Part shown: positions 7,732 to 15,708 of the stretch, piece by piece | Layout of the letters: the number at the start of each line of letters is the position of its first letter | Numbering within the stretch: the first letter of the stretch is position 1 | Assembly (NCBI GenBank): GCA_040881985.1 | Contig: JBBECE010000005.1 | Span: 1-64,000, forward strand | From: JBBECE01 sp040881985 | GTDB taxonomy: Bacteria; Pseudomonadota; Alphaproteobacteria; Rhizobiales; Devosiaceae | Length of the DNA stretch: 64,000 bases | Direction of reading: 5' to 3' | Notes under the pieces: model-generated | Told to the model about the DNA's origin: nothing | Database searches by the model: none | The model's input: the letters and a program-made list of their open reading frames with translations, nothing else | Made by a program: the position numbers and the translations under genes

Positions 7732-9240
7732 ATGCCCGCCGGCGCCGAGGCGTCTTTTGCCGCAAAATATAACTCGGGAGCGGCGCAGCTCGTCTGGCGG
7801 CGGATCGTCGCCGACCTCGAAACCCCGGTGGGCACACATCTGAAACTCGCGGCGGGCCGGAGCAATACGTTTTTGCTCGAATCCGTGCATGGCGGGGCGA
7901 CCCGCGGCCGCTATTCGATGATCGGGGTCGAGCCGGACCTGATGTTCCGGGTGCGAAAGGGCGTGGCCGAAATCAACAGGCGGCCCGCCGCCGATCCCGA
8001 CGTCTATGAGCCGCTGCAAGCGCGGCCGCTCGATGCGTTGCGGGCGATCCTCGCCGAGTCGCGGCTCGATCTGCCGCGCGAGGTGCCGCCGATGTCGGCC
8101 GGCATATTCGGCTATCTCGGCTACGACATGGTGCGGCAGATGGAGAAGCTGCCGGATAAGAATCCCGACACGCTCGGACTGCCGGAAGCAATCATGATGC
8201 GGCCGTCGCTGCTGGCGGTTTTCGATACGCTCAAGGACGAGCTCTATCTCGCAACCCCCGTCCGGCCGGCCAAGGGGGTGAGCGCCCGACAAGGGAAGGA
8301 GGCCGCCGAATCCCGGATCGAGGAGGCGATTGCTCGGCTTGGACGGGCGAGTTCGCCGCAACCCGCCCTGCCCGACCTGAACGCGATCGAGGTGACGAGC
8401 AATACGCCGCGCGGCGATTTTCTGAAGATGGTCGAGCGGGCCAAGGACTACATCAGCGCCGGGGATATCTTCCAGGTGGTGCTGTCGCAGCGGTTCGAGG
8501 CGGAGTTCACCCTGCCGGCGACGGCGTTCTACCGGGCGCTCAGGCGCACCAACCCCTCGCCCTATATGTATTTCCTCGATTTCGCGGAATTCTCGATTGC
8601 CGGGTCGAGCCCGGAAATCCTGGTCAGGGTCAGCGAGGGGCAGGTGACGATTCGCCCGATCGCCGGCACAAGGGGCCGCGGGGCGACGCCCGAACGCGAC
8701 GAGGAGCTGGCCGAAGAGCTGCTGTCGGACCCCAAGGAACGCGCCGAGCATCTGATGCTGCTCGATCTCGGGCGCAACGACGTGGGACGGGTAGCCAAGA
8801 TCGGCAGCGTCAAGGTCACCGATCAATTCTTCCTCGAATTTTATTCGCACGTCATGCATATCGTTTCGAACGTCGTCGGCGAGCTCGATCCGAAGCATGA
8901 CGTGATCGATGCGCTCGCCGCGGGGTTCCCGGCCGGCACGGTGTCGGGGGCGCCAAAAGTCCGGGCGATGGAAATCATCGACGAGCTCGAACGCCAGCGG
9001 CGAGGCATCTATGCCGGGTGCGTCGGCTATTTCGGCGCCGACGGCTGGATGGATACGTGCATCGTTCTCAGGACCGCGATCCTCAAGGACGGCAAGCTCT
9101 ACGTGCAGGCGGGGGCCGGGATCGTCGCCGACAGCCAGCCGAAACTCGAGCAGCTCGAATGCGAAAACAAGGCCCGCGCCCTTTTCAGCGCCGCCGAAGA
9201 GGCGCTACGCTATGCGGGTGAAGCCGGGATCGGGCAGTAG
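7732..9240 (+). CDS. trpE: Anthranilate synthase component I
   Basis: A 502-residue TrpE, which with TrpG converts chorismate and glutamine to anthranilate. It has the N-terminal regulatory domain (LLESVHGGATRGRYSMIG, the feedback-site LLES motif near residue 45) and the chorismate-binding domain with GSSPEILVRV, IAGTRGRGATPERD, LDLGRNDVGRV and AGAGIVADSQPKLE. It starts 4 bp after the foldase stop, so there is no room for a leader peptide or attenuator directly upstream. It is a stand-alone TrpE rather than the TrpE-TrpG fusion known from Rhizobiaceae. Confidence 0.98.
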   Translation: MPAGAEASFAAKYNSGAAQLVWRRIVADLETPVGTHLKLAAGRSNTFLLESVHGGATRGRYSMIGVEPDLMFRVRKGVAEINRRPAADPDVYEPLQARPLDALRAILAESRLDLPREVPPMSAGIFGYLGYDMVRQMEKLPDKNPDTLGLPEAIMMRPSLLAVFDTLKDELYLATPVRPAKGVSARQGKEAAESRIEEAIARLGRASSPQPALPDLNAIEVTSNTPRGDFLKMVERAKDYISAGDIFQVVLSQRFEAEFTLPATAFYRALRRTNPSPYMYFLDFAEFSIAGSSPEILVRVSEGQVTIRPIAGTRGRGATPERDEELAEELLSDPKERAEHLMLLDLGRNDVGRVAKIGSVKVTDQFFLEFYSHVMHIVSNVVGELDPKHDVIDALAAGFPAGTVSGAPKVRAMEIIDELERQRRGIYAGCVGYFGADGWMDTCIVLRTAILKDGKLYVQAGAGIVADSQPKLEQLECENKARALFSAAEEALRYAGEAGIGQ

Positions 9241-9248
9241 GATTTCAG

Positions 9249-9845
9249 ATGCGCCTCTTGTTCATCGATAACTACGACAGCTTCACCTACAACCTCGTGC
9301 ATTTCCTCGGGGAACTGGGCGCCGAGCCGGCTGTCTTTCGCAACGACAAGATCACCCTCGACGAAATCGCCAAGCTCGCGCCCGAGGCGATCGTGCTGTC
9401 GCCCGGCCCGTGCACGCCCAACGAGGCTGGCGTGTGCCTTGATCTGGTGCGGCGGTTTCGGGGCGAAATCCCGATCCTCGGGGTCTGTCTCGGCCACCAG
9501 GCGGTCGGCCAGGCGCTCGGGGGCAAGGTGGTGCGGGCCCCGACGATCATGCACGGCAAGACCAGTCCTATTCGCCATACCGGCAAAGGTGTCTTCCGGG
9601 GGCTCAACAATAGTTTTTCGGCGACGCGCTACCACTCGCTGATGGTCGCCCGCGAGGGCCTGCCGGCCGAGCTGGAGGTCACCGCCGAGACCGAGGACGG
9701 CACGATCATGGGCCTCCAGCACTGGCGCGAGCCGCTGCACGGCGTGCAGTTCCATCCCGAGTCGATCGCCTCGGAAAACGGCCACGCGCTGCTGCAGAAC
9801 TTTCTCAACATCGCGCGCGATTTCCACCTCGGCAAGGCGGCCTAG
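9249..9845 (+). CDS. trpG: Anthranilate synthase glutaminase component
   Basis: A 198-residue class I glutamine amidotransferase supplying ammonia to TrpE. The nucleophile is Cys80 (ILGVCLGHQ) and the catalytic pair His169/Glu171 (VQFHPES); the N-terminus LLFIDNYDSFTYNLV and the LSPGPCTP loop are diagnostic. It starts 8 bp after trpE. In organisms lacking pabA the same subunit can also serve aminodeoxychorismate synthase. Confidence 0.98.
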   Translation: MRLLFIDNYDSFTYNLVHFLGELGAEPAVFRNDKITLDEIAKLAPEAIVLSPGPCTPNEAGVCLDLVRRFRGEIPILGVCLGHQAVGQALGGKVVRAPTIMHGKTSPIRHTGKGVFRGLNNSFSATRYHSLMVAREGLPAELEVTAETEDGTIMGLQHWREPLHGVQFHPESIASENGHALLQNFLNIARDFHLGKAA

Positions 9846-9853
9846 AGGGCGGC

Positions 9854-10870
9854 ATGGATATCAAGGGAGCCCTCAACAAGATCGCGGCGCGTGGCGATCT
9901 TAGCCGCGACGAGATGCGGGCCGTGATGGGGTCAATCATGTCGGGGGACGCCACCCCGTCGCAGATCGGGGCGTTCCTCATGGGGATGCGGGTCAAGGGC
10001 GAGACGGTCGAGGAAATCGCCGCCGCGGTCTCGATCCTGCGCGAAAAAATGGTGCCGGTGACGGCGCCCGAAGGGGCGATGGACATTGTCGGCACCGGCG
10101 GGGACGGAGCCGGCACGCTCAATATCTCGACGGGGACGGCCATCGTCGTTGCGGCGGCGGGGATTCCGGTCGCCAAACACGGCAACCGGGCGCTGTCGTC
10201 GAAGTCGGGCTCGGCGGAGGCGTTGCAGGAGCTGGGCGTCAGGCTCGACATTGGCCCCGACGCGATTGCGCGCTGCCTCAGCGAGGCCGGCATCGGCTTC
10301 ATGTTCGCGCCCCAGCATCATCCGGCGATGAAGCATGTCGGGCCGAGCCGGATGGAGATGGGGGTGAGGACCATGTTCAACCTCCTCGGCCCGCAATCCA
10401 ATCCGGCGGGGGTCAGGCATTACCTCCTCGGCGTCTTCAGCCGCGAATGGGTGCTGCCGGTCGCCGAGGCGCTGATGACCAACGGGGCCGAGCGGGCCTG
10501 GGTGGTGCATGGAAGCGACGGGCTCGACGAGATTACCACCACCGGGCCGACGCATGTGGCGTCCGTCGAAGACGGGGAAATTAAGCTCTTCGACGTCAAG
10601 CCCGAGGATGCGGGGTTGAAGCGGGCCAAGCCAGAAGATCTCAAGGGCGGCGATCCGGCGGCCAATGCCGCGGCGCTGCGCGCATTGGTCGAGGGCGAAA
10701 AAGGTGCCTATCGCGACATTGTGCTCTTCAATGCGGCGGCGGCGCTGATCATTGCCGGCAAGGCCAGGGACCTCAAAGGTGGCGTGACGCTCGCCGCTGA
10801 GGCGATTGACAGCGGCAAGTCGAAGGCGACGCTGGAGCGATTGGTTCGCGCCTCGCAGGCCGGACCGTGA
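9854..10870 (+). CDS. trpD: Anthranilate phosphoribosyltransferase
   Basis: A 338-residue TrpD transferring the phosphoribosyl group of PRPP to anthranilate. Visible motifs are the PRPP/Mg loop IVGTGGDGAGTLNIST (about residues 78-93), VAKHGNRALSSKSGSAE, and RTMFNLLGPQSNPA near the anthranilate site. It starts 8 bp after trpG, and its TGA overlaps the GTG of trpC by 4 bp. Confidence 0.98.
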   Translation: MDIKGALNKIAARGDLSRDEMRAVMGSIMSGDATPSQIGAFLMGMRVKGETVEEIAAAVSILREKMVPVTAPEGAMDIVGTGGDGAGTLNISTGTAIVVAAAGIPVAKHGNRALSSKSGSAEALQELGVRLDIGPDAIARCLSEAGIGFMFAPQHHPAMKHVGPSRMEMGVRTMFNLLGPQSNPAGVRHYLLGVFSREWVLPVAEALMTNGAERAWVVHGSDGLDEITTTGPTHVASVEDGEIKLFDVKPEDAGLKRAKPEDLKGGDPAANAAALRALVEGEKGAYRDIVLFNAAAALIIAGKARDLKGGVTLAAEAIDSGKSKATLERLVRASQAGP

Positions 10871-11685
10871 GCGATATTCTCTCCCGCATCGGCGCTTACA
10901 AGCGCAAGGAAATCGCCGAAGCGAAAGCCGCGACGCCGCTGGCCGAGGTGAACGCGAGGGCGCGGGTGGCCTCCCCGGCGCGCGGGTTCCTCAAGGCGCT
11001 TGCGTCGCGCAAGGCGGCGGGCGGGTTCGCGCTGATTGCCGAGATCAAGAAAGCCAGCCCGTCGAAGGGGTTGATCCGGGCCGATTTCGACGTGCCGGAA
11101 CTTGCCCGCGCTTATGAGCGCGGCGGGGCTTCGTGCCTGTCGGTTCTGACCGACGGACCATCGTTCCAGGGGGCGCCAGAACACCTCGTGGCGGCGCGCG
11201 AGGCGAGCGCCCTGCCCGTCCTCAGGAAGGATTTCATGTACGAGCCCTATCAGATCGCGCAATCGCGGGCGCTCGGAGCCGATTGCGTGCTCGTCATCAT
11301 GGCGGCGGTCGACGATGCTGAAGCGCGGGCGCTGGTCGGGGCGGCGGGCGACTGGGGCATGGATGCGCTGGTCGAAGTCCACGACGAGGCCGAACTCGAC
11401 CGGGCGCTCAAGCTCGGGGCGAAACTCGTCGGCATCAACAATCGCGATCTCAAGACGTTCGAGACGCGACTCGATGTGACGGCGCGGCTGGCGAAGCTGG
11501 TGCCGGCGGGCGTGCATCTCGTCTCCGAGAGCGGATATTATGCCCATGTAGAACTGACGGCGACGCGCGCGCGGACGGGGGTGACGAGTTTTCTCGTCGG
11601 AGAAAGCCTGATGCGCCAGCCGGACGTTTTTGCGGCGACGCAGGCGCTGCTTTTCGGGGTGGATGCGGTGGCCCATGCCCGCTGA
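10867..11685 (+). CDS. trpC: Indole-3-glycerol phosphate synthase
   Basis: A 272-residue TIM-barrel TrpC. Conserved features are LIAEIKKASPSKGLI (catalytic Lys), CLSVLTDGPSFQG, VLRKDFMYEPYQI, LVGINNRDLKTFE and LVSESGYY. The GTG start at 10867 sits in a GTGA overlap with trpD. trpF and trpBA are not in the window, so the tryptophan genes are split, as is usual in alphaproteobacteria. Confidence 0.98.
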   Translation: MSDILSRIGAYKRKEIAEAKAATPLAEVNARARVASPARGFLKALASRKAAGGFALIAEIKKASPSKGLIRADFDVPELARAYERGGASCLSVLTDGPSFQGAPEHLVAAREASALPVLRKDFMYEPYQIAQSRALGADCVLVIMAAVDDAEARALVGAAGDWGMDALVEVHDEAELDRALKLGAKLVGINNRDLKTFETRLDVTARLAKLVPAGVHLVSESGYYAHVELTATRARTGVTSFLVGESLMRQPDVFAATQALLFGVDAVAHAR

Positions 11686-12154
11686 CGATCTCACGCATTT
11701 GACCAAGACGGGCACGGCCTGGATGGTCGATGTCGGCGGCAAGGCGCCGACGAAGCGGCGGGCGGTGGCCAGCGCCAAAATCACCATGAGCGCGCGGGCG
11801 GCGGCGGCGGTCAGGACGGGCGATCTCAAGAAGGGCGACGCGATCGGGGCGGCGCGGATCGCCGGGATCATGGCGGCGAAGAAGACCGCCGAGTTGATCC
11901 CGCTTTGCCATCCGATCGCCCTGACGCTTGTTGAGATCGACATCGCGCCGCTGAAAGACGGTTTCGCAGTCCGCGCCATCGTCGAGACGGTCGGGCCGAC
12001 CGGGGTCGAAATGGAGGCGCTGACCGCGGCCTCGGTTGCGGCGCTGACGATCTACGATATGGCCAAGGCACTTGACCGGGCGATGGTGATCGGCGAGGTC
12101 CGGCTCGAGGAGAAATCCGGCGGGCGGTCCGGACCCTTCAAGCGAGACGCCTGA
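11675..12154 (+). CDS. moaC: Cyclic pyranopterin monophosphate synthase
   Basis: A 159-residue MoaC, which acts with MoaA to form cyclic pyranopterin monophosphate, the first molybdenum-cofactor intermediate. Motifs: MVDVGGKAPTKRRAVA, KKTAELIPLCHP (active site) and GVEMEALTAAS, followed by the catalytic Lys in YDMAKALDRAM. The start MPADDLTHL is chosen over in-frame upstream codons because it restores the family N-terminus; it overlaps the trpC end by 11 bp. Confidence 0.97.
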   Translation: MPADDLTHLTKTGTAWMVDVGGKAPTKRRAVASAKITMSARAAAAVRTGDLKKGDAIGAARIAGIMAAKKTAELIPLCHPIALTLVEIDIAPLKDGFAVRAIVETVGPTGVEMEALTAASVAALTIYDMAKALDRAMVIGEVRLEEKSGGRSGPFKRDA

Positions 12155-12155
12155 G

Positions 12156-13352
12156 GTGATCTCGGTCGACGAGGCGCTGGAGAAGATTCTCGACCGCGCC
12201 GCCCCGCTCGGCGCCGAGGCAATCCCCGTGACCCAGGCGGCGGGCCGGGTGCTCGCCGCGCCGTTGATCGCCCGCTTCGACAATCCGCCCTTCGATGCCA
12301 GCGCCATGGACGGGTATGCGCTGCGCGCCGAAGACGGGGTGGCGGGGGCAGCGCTGCGGCTGATCGGGGTCGCGCAGGCGGGCGCGCCGTTCGGCCGGGC
12401 GGTCGGGGCTGGCGAGGCCGTGCGCATTTTCACCGGCGCGCCGGTGCCGGCGGGCGCCGACGCGATCTTGATGCAGGAAGAGACCCTCGCCGACGGCGGC
12501 AAGGTCACACTCAAGACGGGTGTCGCGGCGGGACAATCCATTCGTGACAAGGGCCGCGATTTTGCGGCGGGGAGCGAAGTGCTGCCGGGGGGGACGCTAC
12601 TCGCGCCCCTCGCTCTCACCCTTGCGGCGGCCTGCGGCGGAGAGGTCGTGGCATGGCGGCAGCCACGATTAGCGATCTTGTCAACGGGCGACGAACTGGT
12701 CCTGCCCGGCGAAACCCCGGGGCCCTCCCAGATTGTCGGCAGCGCTGCGCTCGGGCTCGCGCCTCTGTATGCCTCCTACGCCCTTGTCACCGATCTCGGC
12801 ATCGTCCGCGACGATGCGGGGGCGCTGAAAGAGGCGCTGGCCGGGGCGCTTGATCGGGCGGACATGGTCATCACCATCGGCGGGGCGAGCGTCGGGGACC
12901 GGGACTATGTCAACCCGGTGCTGCAGGGGCTCGGGGTCGAGATCGGCTTCTGGAAGGTCGCCATGCGCCCGGGCAAACCACTGATGTTCGGAACAAAGGG
13001 CGAAAAACTCGTCTTCGGCCTGCCCGGCAATCCGGTCTCGGCGCTGGTCACCGCCGTGGTGATGGTGCTGCCGGCGCTGCGGCAGATGGCGGGGTTACAG
13101 AACCCGTTCGGGGTCAGGATGTGCGTCCCCCTCGCCGCTTCGATCCCCGCCAACGGCAACCGCCGGCATTTCCTGCGCGGCCAACTCGGGGCCGACGAAC
13201 AAAGCGTGGCGCGGGTGCATCCGTTCAGTGAGACCGACAGCGCGCATCTTTCCTCGCTGGCCCGCGCCGACGCGCTGATCGTGCAGATGGAAAGCGATCC
13301 GGGAAAAGCCGCGGGCGAACTGGTCGAGGTGATTCCGCTCGCCGCGCTCTAG
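12156..13352 (+). CDS. moeA: Molybdopterin molybdenumtransferase
   Basis: A 398-residue MoeA inserting molybdate into adenylylated molybdopterin. Domains run from the N-terminal MoeA_N part (PPFDASAMDGYALR) through the MoCF-binding domain (ILSTGDEL, ITIGGASVGDRDYV, VFGLPGNPVSALV) to the C-terminal beta domain. The GTG start begins 1 bp after the moaC stop, so it is coupled to the trp-moa transcript. It ends convergently with the next gene. Confidence 0.97.
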   Translation: MISVDEALEKILDRAAPLGAEAIPVTQAAGRVLAAPLIARFDNPPFDASAMDGYALRAEDGVAGAALRLIGVAQAGAPFGRAVGAGEAVRIFTGAPVPAGADAILMQEETLADGGKVTLKTGVAAGQSIRDKGRDFAAGSEVLPGGTLLAPLALTLAAACGGEVVAWRQPRLAILSTGDELVLPGETPGPSQIVGSAALGLAPLYASYALVTDLGIVRDDAGALKEALAGALDRADMVITIGGASVGDRDYVNPVLQGLGVEIGFWKVAMRPGKPLMFGTKGEKLVFGLPGNPVSALVTAVVMVLPALRQMAGLQNPFGVRMCVPLAASIPANGNRRHFLRGQLGADEQSVARVHPFSETDSAHLSSLARADALIVQMESDPGKAAGELVEVIPLAAL

Positions 13353-13455
13353 GCCGGCTTGTCGGGCACGGGACATCCTCGTCGACGGAAGTGCGGGATC
13401 GGTTAGTACGCTCGTTATGGACGAGGCGGCGGCGGCTTGCGAGGGGCGGGGCGGC

Positions 13456-13839
13456 TCAGGGCCGCTCGACCGAAGTCACCCGGAAGGTGTGCATGTCGCC
13501 GTCGTCCTCGCGCAGCGACACATATTCGCCGGGGGTGAATTTTTCGTCGGCGAAGCGGAAGCCGGCCTCGTCGTCGGCGCTCGAGGCGTTGTCATAGTCA
13601 AAGAACCAGTTGCCGTCCGACCTCCTCCGCAGGACGCCGATCCTGTCCGCTTCGCGGGGCCGGAAACGCCGCACCCGGCAGCGGGCGGCATGGGCTTTCC
13701 AGGTCTTCGCGTCGATGCGGCCGTCGTCCTTGAGCGGGGCGAGGATGTCGTAACCGTGGCCGCGATCGCCCTCGGGCTGACCCTTCTCGCGGGCGAGCTC
13801 GAGCCTGATGTGGCGGAAGGCGGCGGGCAGATCGGGCAT
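13456..13839 (-). CDS. Conserved hypothetical protein
   Basis: A 127-residue soluble protein without signal peptide or TM segment, rich in charged residues. Its features (FRHIRLELARE near the N-terminus, HGYDILAPLKDDGRID, CRVRRFRP, GNWFFDYD, DDEAGFRFADEKFTPGEYVSL, THFRV-like end) resemble a short protein I associate with Hyphomicrobiales genomes that has no assigned function. The single Cys and the DYD/DDE acidic patch might matter. It is the last gene after the universal stress protein gene (16 bp gap), so the two may share a transcript. Confidence 0.65.
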   Translation of the reverse strand: MPDLPAAFRHIRLELAREKGQPEGDRGHGYDILAPLKDDGRIDAKTWKAHAARCRVRRFRPREADRIGVLRRRSDGNWFFDYDNASSADDEAGFRFADEKFTPGEYVSLREDDGDMHTFRVTSVERP

Positions 13840-13855
13840 CGGGTTGTCCTCTGGC

Positions 13856-14686
13856 TCAGTGGGCGACGAGAACCGGCAGCTGGGCTTCCGTCAGAATATC
13901 GAGAGTTGTACCGCCAAGCGCCCATTCGATGAAGCGCGAATGGCCGTAGCCGCCCATCACCAGCAGGTCGGCCTTGAGGCGCGTGGCCTCGGTGAGAAGG
14001 GTTGTTCCGGTATCGTCCTCGCCGGCGGCGTGGACCAGCTCGACTTTGACCCCGTGCCGGTCGAGATGGCGGGCGAGATCGGCGCCGCGTTCCTCGTTGG
14101 GGTCGGGTGCGCCCCAACCCGCCTCGACCATGACTACGTGCACATTTTCGGCTTGCTTGAGGATCGGCAGGGCTTCGGCGACGGCGCGGGCGGCCTCGCG
14201 CGTATTGACCCAGGAGACCATGACGGTCTTGAACGGCTTCGACTTGCTGTCGGGAGGAACGAGAAGCGCCGAACGCCCGGCGCCGAACATCGCGGCCTCG
14301 GTCGTCTGGGCATCCTCGAAAGCGTGGCCGTGCAGGCGCAAATCGACGACGAGGTCGGCGGTGCGGGCTTCGGTCGCGAGCACCTGCCCCGCCTGCCACT
14401 GGAACACATCGTAGCGGCGCAGGTCATTGCCGACCCCAAGGCGGCCGAAGCGCGGGTGCAGCGTCCGCATTGCTTCGTCGCCCGTCTGCATCGCGGCTTT
14501 CTGCTGTTCGATAATGACCTGAGCCGCGGCGCCACTCGGATCGGCGGCGACCGCGAGATTGGCCATCCGGTTGAGATAGACGCCCCTGAGATGAGCGTCG
14601 TGGCGGCTCGCCAGCGCTTCGGCATGGGCGATCCGCACCTCGTCCTGCTTGTTGCCGTCGAGACGAACGACGATGTCTTTCAGCAT
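13856..14686 (-). CDS. Universal stress protein, UspA family
   Basis: A 276-residue tandem UspA-like protein. Only the C-terminal half keeps the ATP-binding signature (DLLVMGGYGHSRFIEWALGGTT, GxxG-N9-G[ST], about residues 240-262); the N-terminal half is degenerate, as in other two-domain alphaproteobacterial members. It is transcribed divergently from lexA across a 208-bp region containing two SOS boxes; whether LexA also affects it is unclear. Confidence 0.85.
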   Translation of the reverse strand: MLKDIVVRLDGNKQDEVRIAHAEALASRHDAHLRGVYLNRMANLAVAADPSGAAAQVIIEQQKAAMQTGDEAMRTLHPRFGRLGVGNDLRRYDVFQWQAGQVLATEARTADLVVDLRLHGHAFEDAQTTEAAMFGAGRSALLVPPDSKSKPFKTVMVSWVNTREAARAVAEALPILKQAENVHVVMVEAGWGAPDPNEERGADLARHLDRHGVKVELVHAAGEDDTGTTLLTEATRLKADLLVMGGYGHSRFIEWALGGTTLDILTEAQLPVLVAH

Positions 14687-14824
14687 GATCCTTCAACCTT
14701 TCCCCGGCCGGCGCCGCGCCGGAATGGAAGTGCCATGATCGCCCAGCAGGGCGGGGCTGCCTTGATATGCCTCAAAAGATGGGCACTGCGGGCCGGGAAA
14801 CCAAATCCAAACGCCGCCATTGCG

Positions 14825-14864
14825 GAACATAACTGGAACAAGTATAAGTGTTCGGTCTTTGTTC
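14825..14864. promoter_or_regulatory. Two LexA (SOS) boxes upstream of lexA
   Basis: Box 1 is GAAC-ATAACTG-GAAC (14825-14839) and box 2 is GTTC-GGTCTTT-GTTC (14850-14864). Both match the alphaproteobacterial SOS consensus (direct repeat GTTC-N7-GTTC, in either orientation) exactly. They lie 31-70 bp before the lexA ATG and so should mediate autorepression. The opposite orientation of the two boxes is notable. Confidence 0.92.
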
Positions 14865-14894
14865 CGATTCGGTCCCGCCACGAAAGGCGCCCAG

Positions 14895-15602
14895 ATGCTC
14901 ACCCACAAGCAGCACGAACTTCTGATGTTCATCCACGAACGGATGAAGGAGAGCGGCATACCGCCGTCTTTCGACGAGATGAAGGACGCGCTCGACCTGA
15001 AGTCGAAATCGGGCATCCACCGGCTGATCACGGCGCTCGAGGAGCGCGGATTCATCCGCCGCCTGCCCAACCGGGCGCGGGCGCTCGAGGTGCTCAGGCT
15101 GCCAGATTCGATGAACCCCTCGCTGGGCGGGCGACGGTCGCGTTTCGAGCCCTCGGTCATCGAGGGCAATCTTGGCCGGGTGCCGGCGGGCCCGCCGATG
15201 CCGGGCGCCGACCGTTTCGCCACGGTCGCCATTCCGGTGATGGGCCGGATCGCGGCGGGGGTGCCGATCGAGGCGATTCAGCACCATTCCCACACCATCC
15301 ATGTACCGCCCGAAATGCTCTCGACGGGCGAGCATTTCGCCCTCGAGGTGCGCGGCGATTCGATGATCGACGCGGGGATTTTCGACGGCGACACGGTTCT
15401 CATCAAAAAGCAGGACAACGCCCAGAACGGCGAGATCGTGGTGGCGCTGGTCGACGACGAGGAGGCAACCCTCAAGCGGCTGCGCAAGCGCGGCAATTCG
15501 ATCGCGCTCGAGGCGGCGAACCCGACCTACGAAACACGCATTTTCGGGCCCGACCAAGTCAAGGTCCAGGGCCGGCTCGTCGGGCTGTTGCGCAAGTATT
15601 GA
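14895..15602 (+). CDS. lexA: LexA repressor
   Basis: A 235-residue SOS repressor and autoprotease. The N-terminal winged helix starts MLTHKQHELLMFIHERM and contains the recognition region SKSGIHRLITALEERGF (37-53). The cleavage site is Ala121-Gly122 (GRIAAGVPIEA), the catalytic Ser156 lies in RGDSMIDAGI and Lys194 in EATLKRL. The start at 14895 is chosen because upstream in-frame codons would place the SOS boxes inside the coding region. Under DNA damage RecA-stimulated self-cleavage should derepress its targets, which here include lexA and very probably the small gene at 41960-42058. Confidence 0.98.
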   Translation: MLTHKQHELLMFIHERMKESGIPPSFDEMKDALDLKSKSGIHRLITALEERGFIRRLPNRARALEVLRLPDSMNPSLGGRRSRFEPSVIEGNLGRVPAGPPMPGADRFATVAIPVMGRIAAGVPIEAIQHHSHTIHVPPEMLSTGEHFALEVRGDSMIDAGIFDGDTVLIKKQDNAQNGEIVVALVDDEEATLKRLRKRGNSIALEAANPTYETRIFGPDQVKVQGRLVGLLRKY

Positions 15603-15608
15603 GGGCCT

Positions 15609-15705
15609 AGACCCCCTTCCCATAGAGGGGAGGGTGAAGGGGCGCAGATAACACAGCATGGTCACCTCCCCCCTTGTGGGGGAGGATGGGTGGGGGTGAT
15701 GCGCG
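15609..15705. repeat. REP-like C/G-tract palindromic repeat pair
   Basis: About 95 bases between the convergent ends of lexA and the dehydratase gene. Two related units are present. The first (about 15611-15645) has CCCCTTCCC opposed by GGGTGAAGGGG; the second (about 15663-15703) has CTCCCCC-CTTGT-GGGGGAG flanked by ATGGGTGGGGG. On the minus strand both read as CACCC...CTCCCC...AGGGGG, so they look like same-orientation copies of one repeat. This CCCTCCCC/GGGGGAGG type is a common dispersed intergenic repeat in Hyphomicrobiales. Confidence 0.65.
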
Positions 15706-15708
15706 GAG

